Source of the DNA: Verrucomicrobium sp. GAS474
Lineage (GTDB): Bacteria; Verrucomicrobiota; Verrucomicrobiia; Methylacidiphilales; GAS474
Reading direction: 5' to 3'
Length of the DNA stretch: 64,000 bases
Assembly: GCF_900105685.1 (NCBI RefSeq)
Contig: NZ_LT629781.1
Coordinates: 372,001 to 436,000 of the forward strand
Shown here: positions 8,661 through 17,394 of the stretch, piece by piece
Layout: each line of letters begins with the position of its first letter
How positions within the stretch are numbered: position 1 is the stretch's first letter
Made by a program: the position numbers and the translations under genes
The notes under the pieces: model-generated
Seen by the model: only the letters and a program-made list of their open reading frames with translations
Databases searched by the model: none
Told to the model about the DNA's origin: nothing

Positions 8661-8901
8661 GCGCTCCTCTCCCAATAAGAGTCTGGGCGTATTGGTCCCG
8701 TCTCCCCCCGCAGCACGTACCCTCGGACGCTCCCGAAACCATCTGATTTTAATCCAGTGAAGAGACAAGGCGCCGCCAAAGCGCGTCCGCCTAGCTAAGG
8801 CCCTCAGAACAGAGGTTCCAGGAGGGGCAAAGCCCCTCTTGGGCTATAAAGCGGGTCGCCTCCAGCTGCACAGGGTCGACCCCGCCAGCCCCGAAGGGCG
8901 C
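8661..8901 (+). repeat. Dispersed structured intergenic repeat, near-full copy A
   Basis: This is an approximately 240-bp repeat. Positions 8779-8812 are identical to 35984-36017, and 8813-8854 are identical over 42 bases to 36019-36060. Internal hairpins are GAGGGGC-AAA-GCCCCTC and GCCC-CGAA-GGGC, with the palindrome GGGTCGACCC between them. It lies between the autotransporter stop and mpl. Such conservation without any reading frame suggests a mobile or RNA/DNA-structural element. Confidence 0.85.
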
Positions 8902-8964
8902 TCCGAACCCTCACTTTCTCCTGTACCCCGCCCCCCTCTTTTGGTTCCCTAAGAGACCAACAGT

Positions 8965-10404
8965 ATGAGCGGCCCCTTCCTCCACGCGATTTCCGGCACC
9001 CCCACCGCCCCCGGCGGCGAACGACGGCACCTCCGTTTCCACTTCATCGGAATCTGCGGGACGGCGATGGGCGCGGTCGCCGCGATGCTGAAGGACCAGG
9101 GCCACACCGTCACCGGCTCCGACCAGAGCGTCTACCCGCCGATGTCGACCTTCCTCGAGGGCAAGGGAATCAAAACCGACAGCGGCTTCTCCGCCGACCA
9201 CCTCCCCGCCGACAAGGACACCATCATCGTCGTCGGCAACGCGATCAGCCGCGGCAATCCCGAGCTCGAGGCCGCGCTCGACGAGAAGCGCCTCTACCTC
9301 TCGCTCCCCGAGACGCTGAAGTACTTCTTCCTCCGCCAGAGCCACAACCTCGTCGTCACCGGGACGCACGGCAAGACGACCACCACCTCCCTCCTCGCCT
9401 GGCTCTTCCAGCACGCCGGGAAGGAGCCTTCCTACCTCATCGGCGGCCTGCCGAAGAACTTCACCGAGGGCTGCCGGAAGCAGGACGGCAAGCATTGGAT
9501 CCTCGAGGGGGACGAGTACGACACCGCGTTCTTCGACAAGCGGAGCAAGTTCCTCCACTACCTCCCCGAGCTCGTCATCATCAACAACGTCGAGTTCGAC
9601 CACGCCGACATCTACGAGAACCTCGCCGCGATCCAGCTCTCCTTCAGGCGCCTCGTCCGCATCGTCCCCCGCAACGGCATCATCCTCGTCAACGCCGACG
9701 ACCCGAGCGCCCTCGAAGTCGTGAAGGAAAGCCCCGCGCCGCTCCTCGAGGTCGGCTTCGGGCCGAACGCCGGGGCGCGGATCGGCGACGTCGCCTACTT
9801 CCCCGACCGGAGCGAGTTCACCCTCTTCGGCCACCGCTTCACCGTCCCCCTCTCCGGCGAGTTCAACGTCCGCAACGCCGCCATGGCCGTCGCCGCCGCC
9901 CACTTCTACCACATCCCGCTCGAGACCCTCGCGCAGGGCCTCGCCGCGTTCGAGGGGATCCGCCGACGCCAGGACGTGCGCGGGGTGAAGAACGGCGTCA
10001 CCGTCATCGACGACTTCGGCCACCACCCGACGGCGATCCGCGAGACCCTGAAGGGCCTCCGCCACCAGTATCCGGGCCGACGCCTCTGGGCGATCTTCGA
10101 GCCGCGGAGCAACACCACGCGCCGCGCCGTCTTCCAGCAGAGCCTCCCCGAGGCCCTCGGCGAGGCCGACGGCGTCTTCGTCGCCCAGGTCGCGGCGCTG
10201 GAGCAGATCGCCGTCGCCGACCGGCTGAACCCCGAGAAGGTCGTCTCCGACATCGCCGCGATGGGGAAGCCCGCCCACTACTCGGCCAATGCCGACACCA
10301 TCGTCGCCGGCCTCGTCCCCCTCCTCCAGCACAACGACGTCGTCGTCGTCTTCAGCAACGGCGGCTTCGGCGGCATCCACGAGAAGCTGCTCCAGGCGAT
10401 CTAA
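8965..10404 (+). CDS. mpl: Mpl, murein tripeptide ligase
   Basis: This 479-residue protein is UDP-N-acetylmuramate:L-alanyl-gamma-D-glutamyl-meso-diaminopimelate ligase, which reattaches recycled murein tripeptide to UDP-MurNAc. It has the Mur-ligase N-terminal Rossmann domain (HFIGICGTAMGAVAAMLKDQ), the ATP P-loop GTHGKTTT at residues 133-140 and the central and C-terminal domains (VIDDFGHHPTAI, typical of Mpl/MurC). Length matches Mpl (about 455-480), and the ligand region (YLIGGLPKNF, LEGDEYDTAFFDKRSKF) is that of Mpl rather than MurC. It heads a run of envelope genes in the same direction (a glycosyltransferase starts 27 bases later). This indicates a cell that recycles its peptidoglycan. 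Confidence 0.93.
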   Translation: MSGPFLHAISGTPTAPGGERRHLRFHFIGICGTAMGAVAAMLKDQGHTVTGSDQSVYPPMSTFLEGKGIKTDSGFSADHLPADKDTIIVVGNAISRGNPELEAALDEKRLYLSLPETLKYFFLRQSHNLVVTGTHGKTTTTSLLAWLFQHAGKEPSYLIGGLPKNFTEGCRKQDGKHWILEGDEYDTAFFDKRSKFLHYLPELVIINNVEFDHADIYENLAAIQLSFRRLVRIVPRNGIILVNADDPSALEVVKESPAPLLEVGFGPNAGARIGDVAYFPDRSEFTLFGHRFTVPLSGEFNVRNAAMAVAAAHFYHIPLETLAQGLAAFEGIRRRQDVRGVKNGVTVIDDFGHHPTAIRETLKGLRHQYPGRRLWAIFEPRSNTTRRAVFQQSLPEALGEADGVFVAQVAALEQIAVADRLNPEKVVSDIAAMGKPAHYSANADTIVAGLVPLLQHNDVVVVFSNGGFGGIHEKLLQAI

Positions 10405-10431
10405 CGGGCCGACCACGACAGAGGGAACCCC

Positions 10432-11676
10432 ATGCCTCCCGCCCTCTTCCTCGACGTCAGCAGCACCGCGCGGCACCGCGTCCAGACCGGCGTCCAGCGG
10501 GTCGTCCGAGGCCTCCACGGGGAGATCGCGAACCGGGGGGGTGCCGGCATGGGCGACGGCAACCCCGTCCGCCCCGTCGGCTGGAGCAATTCGTTCCTCT
10601 CCTACTGCACCCTGCGGGAGGAGGAATACCGGAACCTCGTCGATCCCTTCGGAAGCAGGAAGAAGAAGGGCCCCTCCTCCCGGCCCGATCTCCTCCACAA
10701 TCCCTACCCGTGGTCGAAGACCTTCCGGTGGCTCTTCCAGGCGCTCCACCGGATCGCCGTTCCCGACCGGGTCGGGGAGGGCGGCTGGCTCCTCGTCCCC
10801 GAGATCTTCCAGGACAAGCGGATCGAATACTTCGCCGCGAACCTCCCGCTGCAGCGGGGGAAATCGGCGGCGCTCTACTACGACGCCCTCGCGTGGTCGT
10901 CGCCCGAATTCTTCCTCCCCGGATCCAACCCCCGCTTCACCGACTACCTCGCCGCCCTCGCCCGCTTCGACCTCGTCGTCTCCGACTCCCGCGAAGCCGA
11001 GGCCGAACTGATCCGGTTCTGGGAGGCGAACGACATCGCCGCGACCCGCACCTGCACCCTTCCCCTCCCGATGCCGCTGGGGAACGACGAGGCCCGCCCC
11101 GTGCCGGGCGAGGCCGCCGCCGCCCACGCCCGGCGGCGGCTCCTCGTCGTCGCCACCCTGGAGCCGCGCAAGAACCACCTCCGCCTCCTCGAGGCCTGCC
11201 GCCTGCTGTGGGAGCAGGGGCACGCCTTCTCCCTCGACCTCGTCGGCCGCTCCCTCGGCGCGGGAAGCGCCGCCGTCGTCGCCGAGATCGAGCGCCTCCG
11301 CGCCGCAGGCCGGCCGCTGACCTGGCACGCCCACATCGACGACGCGGGCCTCGCCCGCGCCTACGCCGAGTCGTCCTTCACCGTCTTCCCCTCCCTCCGC
11401 GAGGGCTTCGGTCTCCCCATCCTCGAATCGCTCTGGCATGGCCGCCCCTGTCTCTGCTCCGCCGCCGGGGCGCTCGGCGAGGTCGCCGAGGGCGGCGGCT
11501 GCCTCACCGAGGGGATCGAGGCCGCAAACACGGCCTCCCTCGCCCACGGCATCGAGCGCCTCCTCTCCGATCCCGCGCTCCACGCCCGCCTCTTCGCCGA
11601 GGCTGCCGCCCGCCCCTTCCGCCGCTGGGGCGATTACGCCCGCGAACTCACCGCCCTGCTGGAGCAACACCGATGA
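10432..11676 (+). CDS. Group 1 (GT4) glycosyltransferase
   Basis: This is a 414-residue cytoplasmic GT-B glycosyltransferase. The C-terminal half carries the GT4 nucleotide-sugar-binding region: VATLEPRKNHLRLLEA, then FTVFPSLREGFGLPILESL, which contains the EGFGLPxLE signature with the sugar-phosphate glutamates. The N-terminal domain is less conserved and includes a TGVQRVVRGL segment seen in mannosyltransferase-like GT4 enzymes that build surface polysaccharide. Acceptor and donor cannot be told. It overlaps the next gene by four bases (ATGA), so they are translated together, and follows mpl by 27 bases, implying one transcription unit for envelope glycan assembly. Confidence 0.88.
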   Translation: MPPALFLDVSSTARHRVQTGVQRVVRGLHGEIANRGGAGMGDGNPVRPVGWSNSFLSYCTLREEEYRNLVDPFGSRKKKGPSSRPDLLHNPYPWSKTFRWLFQALHRIAVPDRVGEGGWLLVPEIFQDKRIEYFAANLPLQRGKSAALYYDALAWSSPEFFLPGSNPRFTDYLAALARFDLVVSDSREAEAELIRFWEANDIAATRTCTLPLPMPLGNDEARPVPGEAAAAHARRRLLVVATLEPRKNHLRLLEACRLLWEQGHAFSLDLVGRSLGAGSAAVVAEIERLRAAGRPLTWHAHIDDAGLARAYAESSFTVFPSLREGFGLPILESLWHGRPCLCSAAGALGEVAEGGGCLTEGIEAANTASLAHGIERLLSDPALHARLFAEAAARPFRRWGDYARELTALLEQHR

Positions 11677-12887
11677 GCGGAAACCGATCCTCCCTCCTCG
11701 CCCCCCTCCGCTTCGCCGGACGCCTCCTCACGCGGGGCTTCCTCGAGTTCAAGCGGAGCCACCTCCTCCGCACCCTGCCGCAGCGGGAGGCCGCCGCGCG
11801 GCGGACCTATTTCCAAAATCCCGACGCCCGCGCCTCCGGCATCCTCGTCCTCCAGCCCGCCGACATCGGCGACATGGTCCTCACCTCGGTCTTCCTCCGC
11901 CGCCTCCGCGAGGCCTTTCCCACGGAACGGATCGTCGTCGTCGCCTCTCCCCTCCCCGCCCGCCTCCTCCAGGCCTGCCCACTCATCGACGCCGTCGCCG
12001 TTCTCGACGCCAAGGGGATCGCCGGTCCCGACTGGATCACCCACCTCTACGGCCATCCCGGCTGGTGGGAAGCCGCCGCCGCCCTCCGCGAGGCCCACTT
12101 CCCGGCCGTTCCGCCCGCCCTCGCGATCAGCCTGCGCGGGGAACGGGACGCCCTCGCCGCCGCCGCGCAGATCGCCCTCGCCTCCTCCCGCGCCAAACTC
12201 CGCGTCGGCTACAACCTGAAGAACCTCTACGGCACGCTCCGTTCCAAGCACCCGCTCGACCTCGGCCTCGGCCTCCCCCCCTCCGGCCACGAAACCGCGC
12301 GGCAACTCGCCCTGCTCGCCGCCGCCACCGGAACAGCGCACTCAGCCGTCTCCCTCCCCGAACTCTGGATCGCCCCCGCCGCCCAGGCCGAGGCCGACGC
12401 CCTCTGGGCCACGCTCCGCGACCCTTCCACCCCCGCCTACGCCGTCCTCGGCATCGGCGCGGGAAAGCCCGAGAAGAAATGGCCGAAGGAACACTTCGCC
12501 TCCCTCGCCCGCCGCCTGCAGGACGAGAAGGGATTCGGCATCGCCTTCATCGGCGGTCCCGAGGATCGCGCCGACGCCGAGGCCATCGCCGCGCTGGGCC
12601 AACTCGACTCCCGAAAGACGATCCACCTCGCCGGAATTCTCCCCCTCGAAGTCACCGCCGCCTTCCTCGGCAACGCGGCGGTGGCGCTCTTCGTTGGAAA
12701 CGACTCGGGGCCGATGCACCTGGCCTCCGCGACCGCCGCGGCCTATCCCGTCCTCGGCCTCTTCGGGCCGCAGGACCTCGAGCGGTGGCGTCCGCTCTCC
12801 CCGCGCTTCCACGCCCTGCAGGAGCCCGACCTCGCCACGCTCTCCGTCGATCGCGTCTTCGCCGCAACCGAGGCCCTCCTGCGATGA
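11673..12887 (+). CDS. GT9 heptosyltransferase-like protein
   Basis: This 404-residue member of the GT9 (ADP-heptose:LPS heptosyltransferase) family transfers heptose or a related sugar to the lipopolysaccharide core on the inner face of the inner membrane. Recognised segments are LVLQPADIGDMVLTSVFLRRL (N-terminal GT9 motif with the catalytic-region Asp), GIGAGKPEKKWPKEHFASL (the donor-binding W-P motif) and VGNDSGPMHLASATA (GT9 signature). The sequence starts with about 45 extra basic residues. The start at 11673 overlaps the previous stop (ATGA). A second GT9 protein is encoded at 27794-28837; the two probably act at different steps. Confidence 0.87.
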   Translation: MSGNRSSLLAPLRFAGRLLTRGFLEFKRSHLLRTLPQREAAARRTYFQNPDARASGILVLQPADIGDMVLTSVFLRRLREAFPTERIVVVASPLPARLLQACPLIDAVAVLDAKGIAGPDWITHLYGHPGWWEAAAALREAHFPAVPPALAISLRGERDALAAAAQIALASSRAKLRVGYNLKNLYGTLRSKHPLDLGLGLPPSGHETARQLALLAAATGTAHSAVSLPELWIAPAAQAEADALWATLRDPSTPAYAVLGIGAGKPEKKWPKEHFASLARRLQDEKGFGIAFIGGPEDRADAEAIAALGQLDSRKTIHLAGILPLEVTAAFLGNAAVALFVGNDSGPMHLASATAAAYPVLGLFGPQDLERWRPLSPRFHALQEPDLATLSVDRVFAATEALLR

Positions 12888-14617
12888 AACGCGCCCTTCC
12901 CCTCCTCCTCGGTGCCCTCGCGCTCCTCCTCTTCCTCATCCCCGATCCGAAGCTCGCGTCCCACCTCACCCCGCTCCTTGCCTCCTCCTTCGCCGGGCGG
13001 GAGGGGGATCAGGCTCCGAACTCCTCGCACAAGGAAACCGTCCTCCGCCCGCAGGCCCAGTCGGTCCCGCCCGGCACAGTCGTCCTCGCCACGGTCACGC
13101 TGATCGGCGCTCCGGACACCGTCGCCTTCCTCGAAAACGGCGGCCCGAAAACCTCGAAGAAACGGGGCATCGAGCCCTCCCTCGCCACCCTTCCCGGGGC
13201 CGCCCCCGTCTTCCAGAAATGGCAGGGCACCTTCACCGTCCCCGCCGGTCCCGGCCCCCTCGCCCTCACCCTCACGTGGCGCAAATCGACGCCGACCCTC
13301 GGCGCGATCACCCTCGCCTCCGTTGCCCCCCGCTACTTCCTCCTCCGGGAGACCCTCCACGCCGCCCGCTTCCTCGCCCTCCTCGCCGCCTGCGGCACCG
13401 GCCTCGCCGCCCTCCGCCGCCGCCTCGGCCCGGAACGCTTCGGCTCCCTCGCGGGACGGACACTCCTCCCCCTCGGCCTCGCCCTCCTCGTCGTCTTCGG
13501 CCTCGCGATCCGCTGGGACGGAGACCGCGGCCCGCACGGCCAACGCCACGGCTTCAACGGCCTTTGCGACATGGGCTCGTTCCCCCTCGTCCGCGCCACC
13601 CCGGAAGCCCGCGCCGTCGACTTCAAGGTCGCCTCGCTCTGGGGTTACGACGGCCTCCAATACGCCCAGCTCGCCCTCGATCCGCTGCTACTCGACCGGG
13701 CCGCCCTCGCCCAGGCCCTCGACGCCCCCTCCTACCGCGCGAAGCGGATCGCCCTCCCCGCCCTCGCCTGGCTCGCGGGCCTCGGCCATGCGCCGTGGGT
13801 CATCCAGGCCTACTCCCTCCTCAACGTCGCCGCGTGGGCCCTCCTCCTCCTCGTCCTCCGCCGCGCCTTCCCCGCCCCCACGTTGGAAGAGGGCGCGGCC
13901 GTCGCCGCGCTCCTCCTCTCCGTCGGCACCCTCGAATCGATCCGCCGCGCCCTCACCGATCTCCCCGCCGCCGCCCTCCTCGCCCTCGTCCTGTACTGGA
14001 CCGAAAAAAGCGGAAAGGACGAGAAAGGGGGAATAGCCTCGCCCCGCCTCCCCCTCCTCTTCGCCGCCGCCCTCCTCACGCGGGAAAGCCTCGTCCTCTC
14101 CCTCCCCCTTCTTCTCCGCCGCACCCTCCTCTCCCGCCCCTTCCTCGCGACGGCGGCGCTCGGCGGGGCCGTGGTCGCCGGCTGGTTCGCCTACGTCACC
14201 CTCCGCTTCCCCGATCCCCTCTCCAGGACGACCCACAACTTCGCCTGGCCCTTCCTCGGCCTCGCCGACCGCCTCGCCCTCATCCCCCGGAGCGGCGGCT
14301 GGGCCGATCCGGCGAACCGCGCCACCCTCCTCGCGCTCGTCAGCCTCCTCGTCCAGTCGGCCTTCCTCCTCCGCCATCCCCGTCCCGCCTCGGCGGCGTG
14401 GCGGGCGGGCATCCTCTACGTCCCGCTCTTCCTCTGCCTCGGCCAGCCGGTCCTCGAGGAATACTACGCCACCGCCCGCGCCCTCCTCCCCCTCACCCTC
14501 GCCTTCCATTGGGAACTGGCCCGGACGCGGCGCGGGCGCGCGTTCTGGGTCTGGGCCGTTCCGGCGAACCTCTTCCTCTGGGACGGCCTCGTAAAATATC
14601 TCTTCACCTCGGGATGA
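12884..14617 (+). CDS. Polytopic GT-C-like membrane protein
   Basis: This is a 577-residue membrane protein. An N-terminal hydrophobic anchor (LLLGALALLLFLIPD) is followed by a region of about 130 residues with beta-strand character that should lie outside the membrane, then roughly ten transmembrane helices from residue 155 onward. The segment SLWGYDGLQYAQLALDPLLL matches the GYDG..Y...A.DP motif seen in a large family of lipid-linked sugar transferases of GT-C type, in which the acidic residues sit in the first external loop. It overlaps the upstream GT9 gene by four bases. A role in adding a sugar from a polyprenyl carrier to a surface glycan is inferred from fold and context. Confidence 0.75.
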   Translation: MKRALPLLLGALALLLFLIPDPKLASHLTPLLASSFAGREGDQAPNSSHKETVLRPQAQSVPPGTVVLATVTLIGAPDTVAFLENGGPKTSKKRGIEPSLATLPGAAPVFQKWQGTFTVPAGPGPLALTLTWRKSTPTLGAITLASVAPRYFLLRETLHAARFLALLAACGTGLAALRRRLGPERFGSLAGRTLLPLGLALLVVFGLAIRWDGDRGPHGQRHGFNGLCDMGSFPLVRATPEARAVDFKVASLWGYDGLQYAQLALDPLLLDRAALAQALDAPSYRAKRIALPALAWLAGLGHAPWVIQAYSLLNVAAWALLLLVLRRAFPAPTLEEGAAVAALLLSVGTLESIRRALTDLPAAALLALVLYWTEKSGKDEKGGIASPRLPLLFAAALLTRESLVLSLPLLLRRTLLSRPFLATAALGGAVVAGWFAYVTLRFPDPLSRTTHNFAWPFLGLADRLALIPRSGGWADPANRATLLALVSLLVQSAFLLRHPRPASAAWRAGILYVPLFLCLGQPVLEEYYATARALLPLTLAFHWELARTRRGRAFWVWAVPANLFLWDGLVKYLFTSG

Positions 14618-14657
14618 GGCCCCGCTAGGCTTGCTTAAGACTGTTAAAAGGCCCGGG

Positions 14658-15224
14658 ATGAAAACCTTTTCCCTTTCCCCACTCGCCGCCTGCGGCCTCG
14701 TCCTGCTCGCCCTCGCGCTCCCTCTCCCGGCGAAGCCGATCGAAGGCGTCAATGCCGACGGCCACGCCGTGACCCTGAACGCGAAGGACCTCGTTACCGT
14801 CGTCATCAGCTCCTCGCCCGACACGCAGGAGCGGACGCGGCAGGCCGGATCGCTGATCGACACCTACCGGGGACGAAAGGACTTCCGCCTCATCATCGTT
14901 GTCGACCTCCGCGACTCCCTCGCCGGGATCGTCCCCGACTTCGTGAAGAGCCAGATCCGGACGAACCTCGACACCGAGGCGAAGCGCCTCATTCCCTTCT
15001 ACCGGAAAAACGGCAACCCCGGGAACCCCCGCACCGACCTGGCGGCGATCCCCGACTTCGACGGCAAGCTCGTCGACGCGCTGAAATGGAATCCCGACGA
15101 CGACCTCCTCCGCGTCACCGTCTTCGGGAGAGACGGCAACGTGCTCCACTATTGGGAAGATTTGAAAGCGCCGGAACAGTTGCGCGACGTCGTCGCGAAA
15201 GCGCTTGGGGACGCGAAGCCCTGA
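14658..15224 (+). CDS. Exported protein of unknown function, possibly thioredoxin-fold
   Basis: This 188-residue protein has an N-terminal signal peptide (MKTFSLSPLAACGLVLLAL, cleavage likely after PAKP or just before). The mature part contains alternating strands and helices (DLVTVVISSSPDTQERTRQA, FRLIIVVDLRD, LLRVTVFGRDGNVLHYWED) that look like a YtfJ or thioredoxin-like fold, but the CXXC redox motif is absent. The ATG at 14658 is chosen over a TTG at 14631 because it puts the signal peptide at the N-terminus. It follows the glycan operon by 40 bases and precedes a repeat block. No function is claimed. Confidence 0.7.
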   Translation: MKTFSLSPLAACGLVLLALALPLPAKPIEGVNADGHAVTLNAKDLVTVVISSSPDTQERTRQAGSLIDTYRGRKDFRLIIVVDLRDSLAGIVPDFVKSQIRTNLDTEAKRLIPFYRKNGNPGNPRTDLAAIPDFDGKLVDALKWNPDDDLLRVTVFGRDGNVLHYWEDLKAPEQLRDVVAKALGDAKP

Positions 15225-15251
15225 GGAGGGTTCGCGAAGGGGGCGGTGAAC

Positions 15252-15420
15252 GCTCCTTCGGGACCGGGCAGAGACCCCGTACAGCTGGATGTAACCCGCA
15301 CGGGTTAGACGACGCAAGAGGGGCTTGCCTCCCGGCCATGCCAGTTAGTCTCCACTGAGAAACGAGCGTCGCTGCCGCGACGGCATTCTGCCCCTCCTGG
15401 ACCTCCCCGTCTGATAGGCC
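15252..15420 (-). repeat. Diverged copy (subfamily 2) of dispersed intergenic repeat
   Basis: It starts GCTCCTTCGGGACCGGGCAG and keeps the block order of the family: the CCTTCGGG end, CCCCGTACAGCTGGATG, an AGAGGGGCTTGCC hairpin region, then GCCCCTCCTGGACCTCCCC and TCTGATAGG. Several of these blocks are shared with the copy at 48172-48280 rather than with the main subfamily. It lies between convergent genes (the exported protein and the TPR protein). The rest of the 15225-15562 spacer shows a small palindrome (CCTGAACTGTTCAGG) and no gene. Confidence 0.6.
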
Positions 15421-15562
15421 TGAACTGTTCAGGGCAGTACCGATCAGGCCGTGCTTCCCGGGTAGAGAATGTCCGCTAGTTCCCTTGTCCGCTTGGGAGG
15501 AACCACGCGTCCGAATGCGGGCGGAACCGAAGGACCTGAATACTGATTCCGCTGGGGAACCC

Positions 15563-16960
15563 TTACCCGTACGACGCCTCGACCCGCGCCGCGACATCGC
15601 GATAGCCGATGTCGACCTCGTAGATCTGCTTCAGCACGTCGATCGCCTCGGCCTTCTTGCCGGCGCCTTCGAGGACGCCGCCGAGGTTGTAGAGGACGTC
15701 CTTCTTCACGTCGTTCATCACCGGGATCTCGGCGGCGACGGCGGCGAGGCCCTTCTCGGCCATGTCGAACATGCCGAGCTTCCACTGGCAGAGGCCGAGG
15801 AGGTTCGCCGCCTCGGTCCGGACGCTCGGCTCCTGCTTGCCCGTCTGGAGGCAGGGGAGCGCCTCGCGGTACATGCCGATGTCGGCATAGGCCTTGCCGA
15901 GCTCGTAGTGGAGCTTCTTCTCGGTCGGATACTTCTCGACGCGCTTCTTTGCCGTCTCGACGAAGAGCTGCTTCTTGTAGTCGACGAGCTGCTGGTGGTA
16001 ATCGACCCAGGCCTGGTCGTTGCCCGAGGCGGCGACGTTCGCCGCCGCGTCGGCGATCTGCTTGTCGATCTGCTTCAGCTTCAGGTTCTCGATGATCTTC
16101 TCGAGCGAGGCGTCGGTCGCGCCGCCCGAGTTGTAGGTGTGCTCGTACCAGGCGACGGCGTTCTCGTAGTCGCCGATCTGGTCGTAGAGGCCCGCGATCT
16201 GCTTGGGGAAATTGAGGTTCGTCGGGTTGTCCTGGGACTGCTGGTAGAGGCGGGCGATCTGCTCGGCGACGGCGTCGGCCGACTTCGCGACCTTCGACTC
16301 CTGCTCGATGCGGGCCGACTCGTCCTTGCTCTTCAGCGCGCCGCGGAAGTCCTTCGCGTCGTTCCAGCCGCCGCTCTTCGAGGCGAAGCGGGCGGTGGCG
16401 TTCTTCAGGCCGCTCTGCGCGTCGGTGTTCCGGGGCTCGATGGCGACGATCTTCTCGAAGGCCCAGATCGCCTTCTCGTAGTTCTCGATCTTGAGGCAGA
16501 GATTGGCGAGGAGCTGGAGATGGTTCGTCTTCTTCGGGTTCCCCTCGGCGGCGGTCTCGTAGGCGAGGACCGAGATGTCGTAGAGCTCGAGGGACTGGCC
16601 CGCGTCGAAGAGGACCTCGTTCGCCTTCTCGTGGTAGGGATCGAGGGCGAGGACCTCCTCGGCGGAGACGATCGCGTCGAGGGGGTTCTTCTTCACCGCG
16701 CCCGAGGCCCGCATCGCGCCGGCCATCGTCTTGACGTCGTTGAGCTTCTTCGACATCGCCGAGAGGGTCTTGTACTTCGCGATCTCGACCTGCCGCAGGT
16801 AGCGGCGGCCCTCGTTGAAGCCGGGCTCCACCTTGAGCAGGTTCTGGATCAGGCTGATGGCGTAGTCCCGATTGTTGGTGTCGGCCGCCGATTTCGCCCG
16901 CTTCCACAGATCAAGCTGGGATGCCTCCAACTCGTTTTCACTCTTCACAGTTCCAGCCAT
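15563..16960 (-). CDS. Tetratricopeptide-repeat protein
   Basis: This is a 465-residue soluble protein built of degenerate TPR helices (for example AISLIQNLLKVEPGFNEGR, NYEKAIWAFEKIVAIEPRN and LHYELGKAYADIGMYREAL). There is no signal peptide or membrane segment, so it is likely cytoplasmic and a protein-interaction scaffold. The ATG at 16960 has a weak AGG ten bases upstream; an in-frame TTG at 16969 is not preferred. Verrucomicrobia and Planctomycetes encode similar long TPR proteins of unknown role. It lies downstream of the fmt pair on the same strand. Confidence 0.85.
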   Translation of the reverse strand: MAGTVKSENELEASQLDLWKRAKSAADTNNRDYAISLIQNLLKVEPGFNEGRRYLRQVEIAKYKTLSAMSKKLNDVKTMAGAMRASGAVKKNPLDAIVSAEEVLALDPYHEKANEVLFDAGQSLELYDISVLAYETAAEGNPKKTNHLQLLANLCLKIENYEKAIWAFEKIVAIEPRNTDAQSGLKNATARFASKSGGWNDAKDFRGALKSKDESARIEQESKVAKSADAVAEQIARLYQQSQDNPTNLNFPKQIAGLYDQIGDYENAVAWYEHTYNSGGATDASLEKIIENLKLKQIDKQIADAAANVAASGNDQAWVDYHQQLVDYKKQLFVETAKKRVEKYPTEKKLHYELGKAYADIGMYREALPCLQTGKQEPSVRTEAANLLGLCQWKLGMFDMAEKGLAAVAAEIPVMNDVKKDVLYNLGGVLEGAGKKAEAIDVLKQIYEVDIGYRDVAARVEASYG

Positions 16961-17016
16961 AAAGTACAAACCTAGCGTTGCCGATTTTTCCGGTCAATCG
17001 GGCAATCAAAAAAACC

Positions 17017-17385
17017 TTACTTCTTCAAACCGTATCGGGCAACGACCCCAGGGCCGCACCCCGCCGGGGCGGGATCGACCGAAAGGAGGCGGAACGCGAG
17101 CCGGGCCCGCCCGCCGGGAGGGGTGAAAGGGGCGGCGAATCCCGGGCTCCCCGGGCCCGCCGCAAGCCTCGCCCGCCAGAGGAGGACGACCTCGTCCGCC
17201 TCCCCCGCCGCCAGATGGCACGCCGCCTCGTCGGGGGTGGGGAAAAGGATTTCGGATTTCGTCCCGGCAAGGCGGGCGAGGGCGGCGCGTTGGCGCGGGG
17301 AGAGCGGCTCCCAGACGCCGTTGAGGGAGACCGCTCCCGCCAGGGTCAGCGTTCGAGCTGGCGAAAGAGCGGTCCTTGGGGCCAT
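17017..17385 (-). CDS. Small protein downstream of fmt
   Basis: This is a 122-residue reading frame that begins nine bases after the fmt stop codon on the same strand, a spacing typical of an operon. The translation is Ala/Arg/Leu-rich with a plausible folded core (LSPRQRAALARLAGTKSEI, then TPDEAACHLAAGEADEVVLL). No motif is recognised. The frame might be a high-GC chance ORF, but its position, ATG start and compact spacing speak for a real gene. Its predicted product is basic and without a signal peptide. Confidence 0.45.
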   Translation of the reverse strand: MAPRTALSPARTLTLAGAVSLNGVWEPLSPRQRAALARLAGTKSEILFPTPDEAACHLAAGEADEVVLLWRARLAAGPGSPGFAAPFTPPGGRARLAFRLLSVDPAPAGCGPGVVARYGLKK

Positions 17386-17394
17386 GGCCCGACG

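Noticed and set aside
8911-11670. Very long open frame (over 900 codons) on the minus strand opposite mpl and the GT4 gene
   Set aside because: The product is nearly all Glu, Gly, Asp, Ala, Val and Arg, as expected from the complement of C-ending codons, and the plus strand has well-defined enzyme genes.
9495-11672. Upstream 726 codons of the frame that continues into the GT9 gene
   Set aside because: Arg/Pro-rich shadow of mpl and the GT4 gene; the GT9 protein starts at the ATG at 11673, which overlaps the previous stop codon.
15420-15562. Terminator in the spacer before the TPR gene
   Set aside because: The palindrome CCTGAACTGTTCAGG is not followed by a T run, so it was not called.
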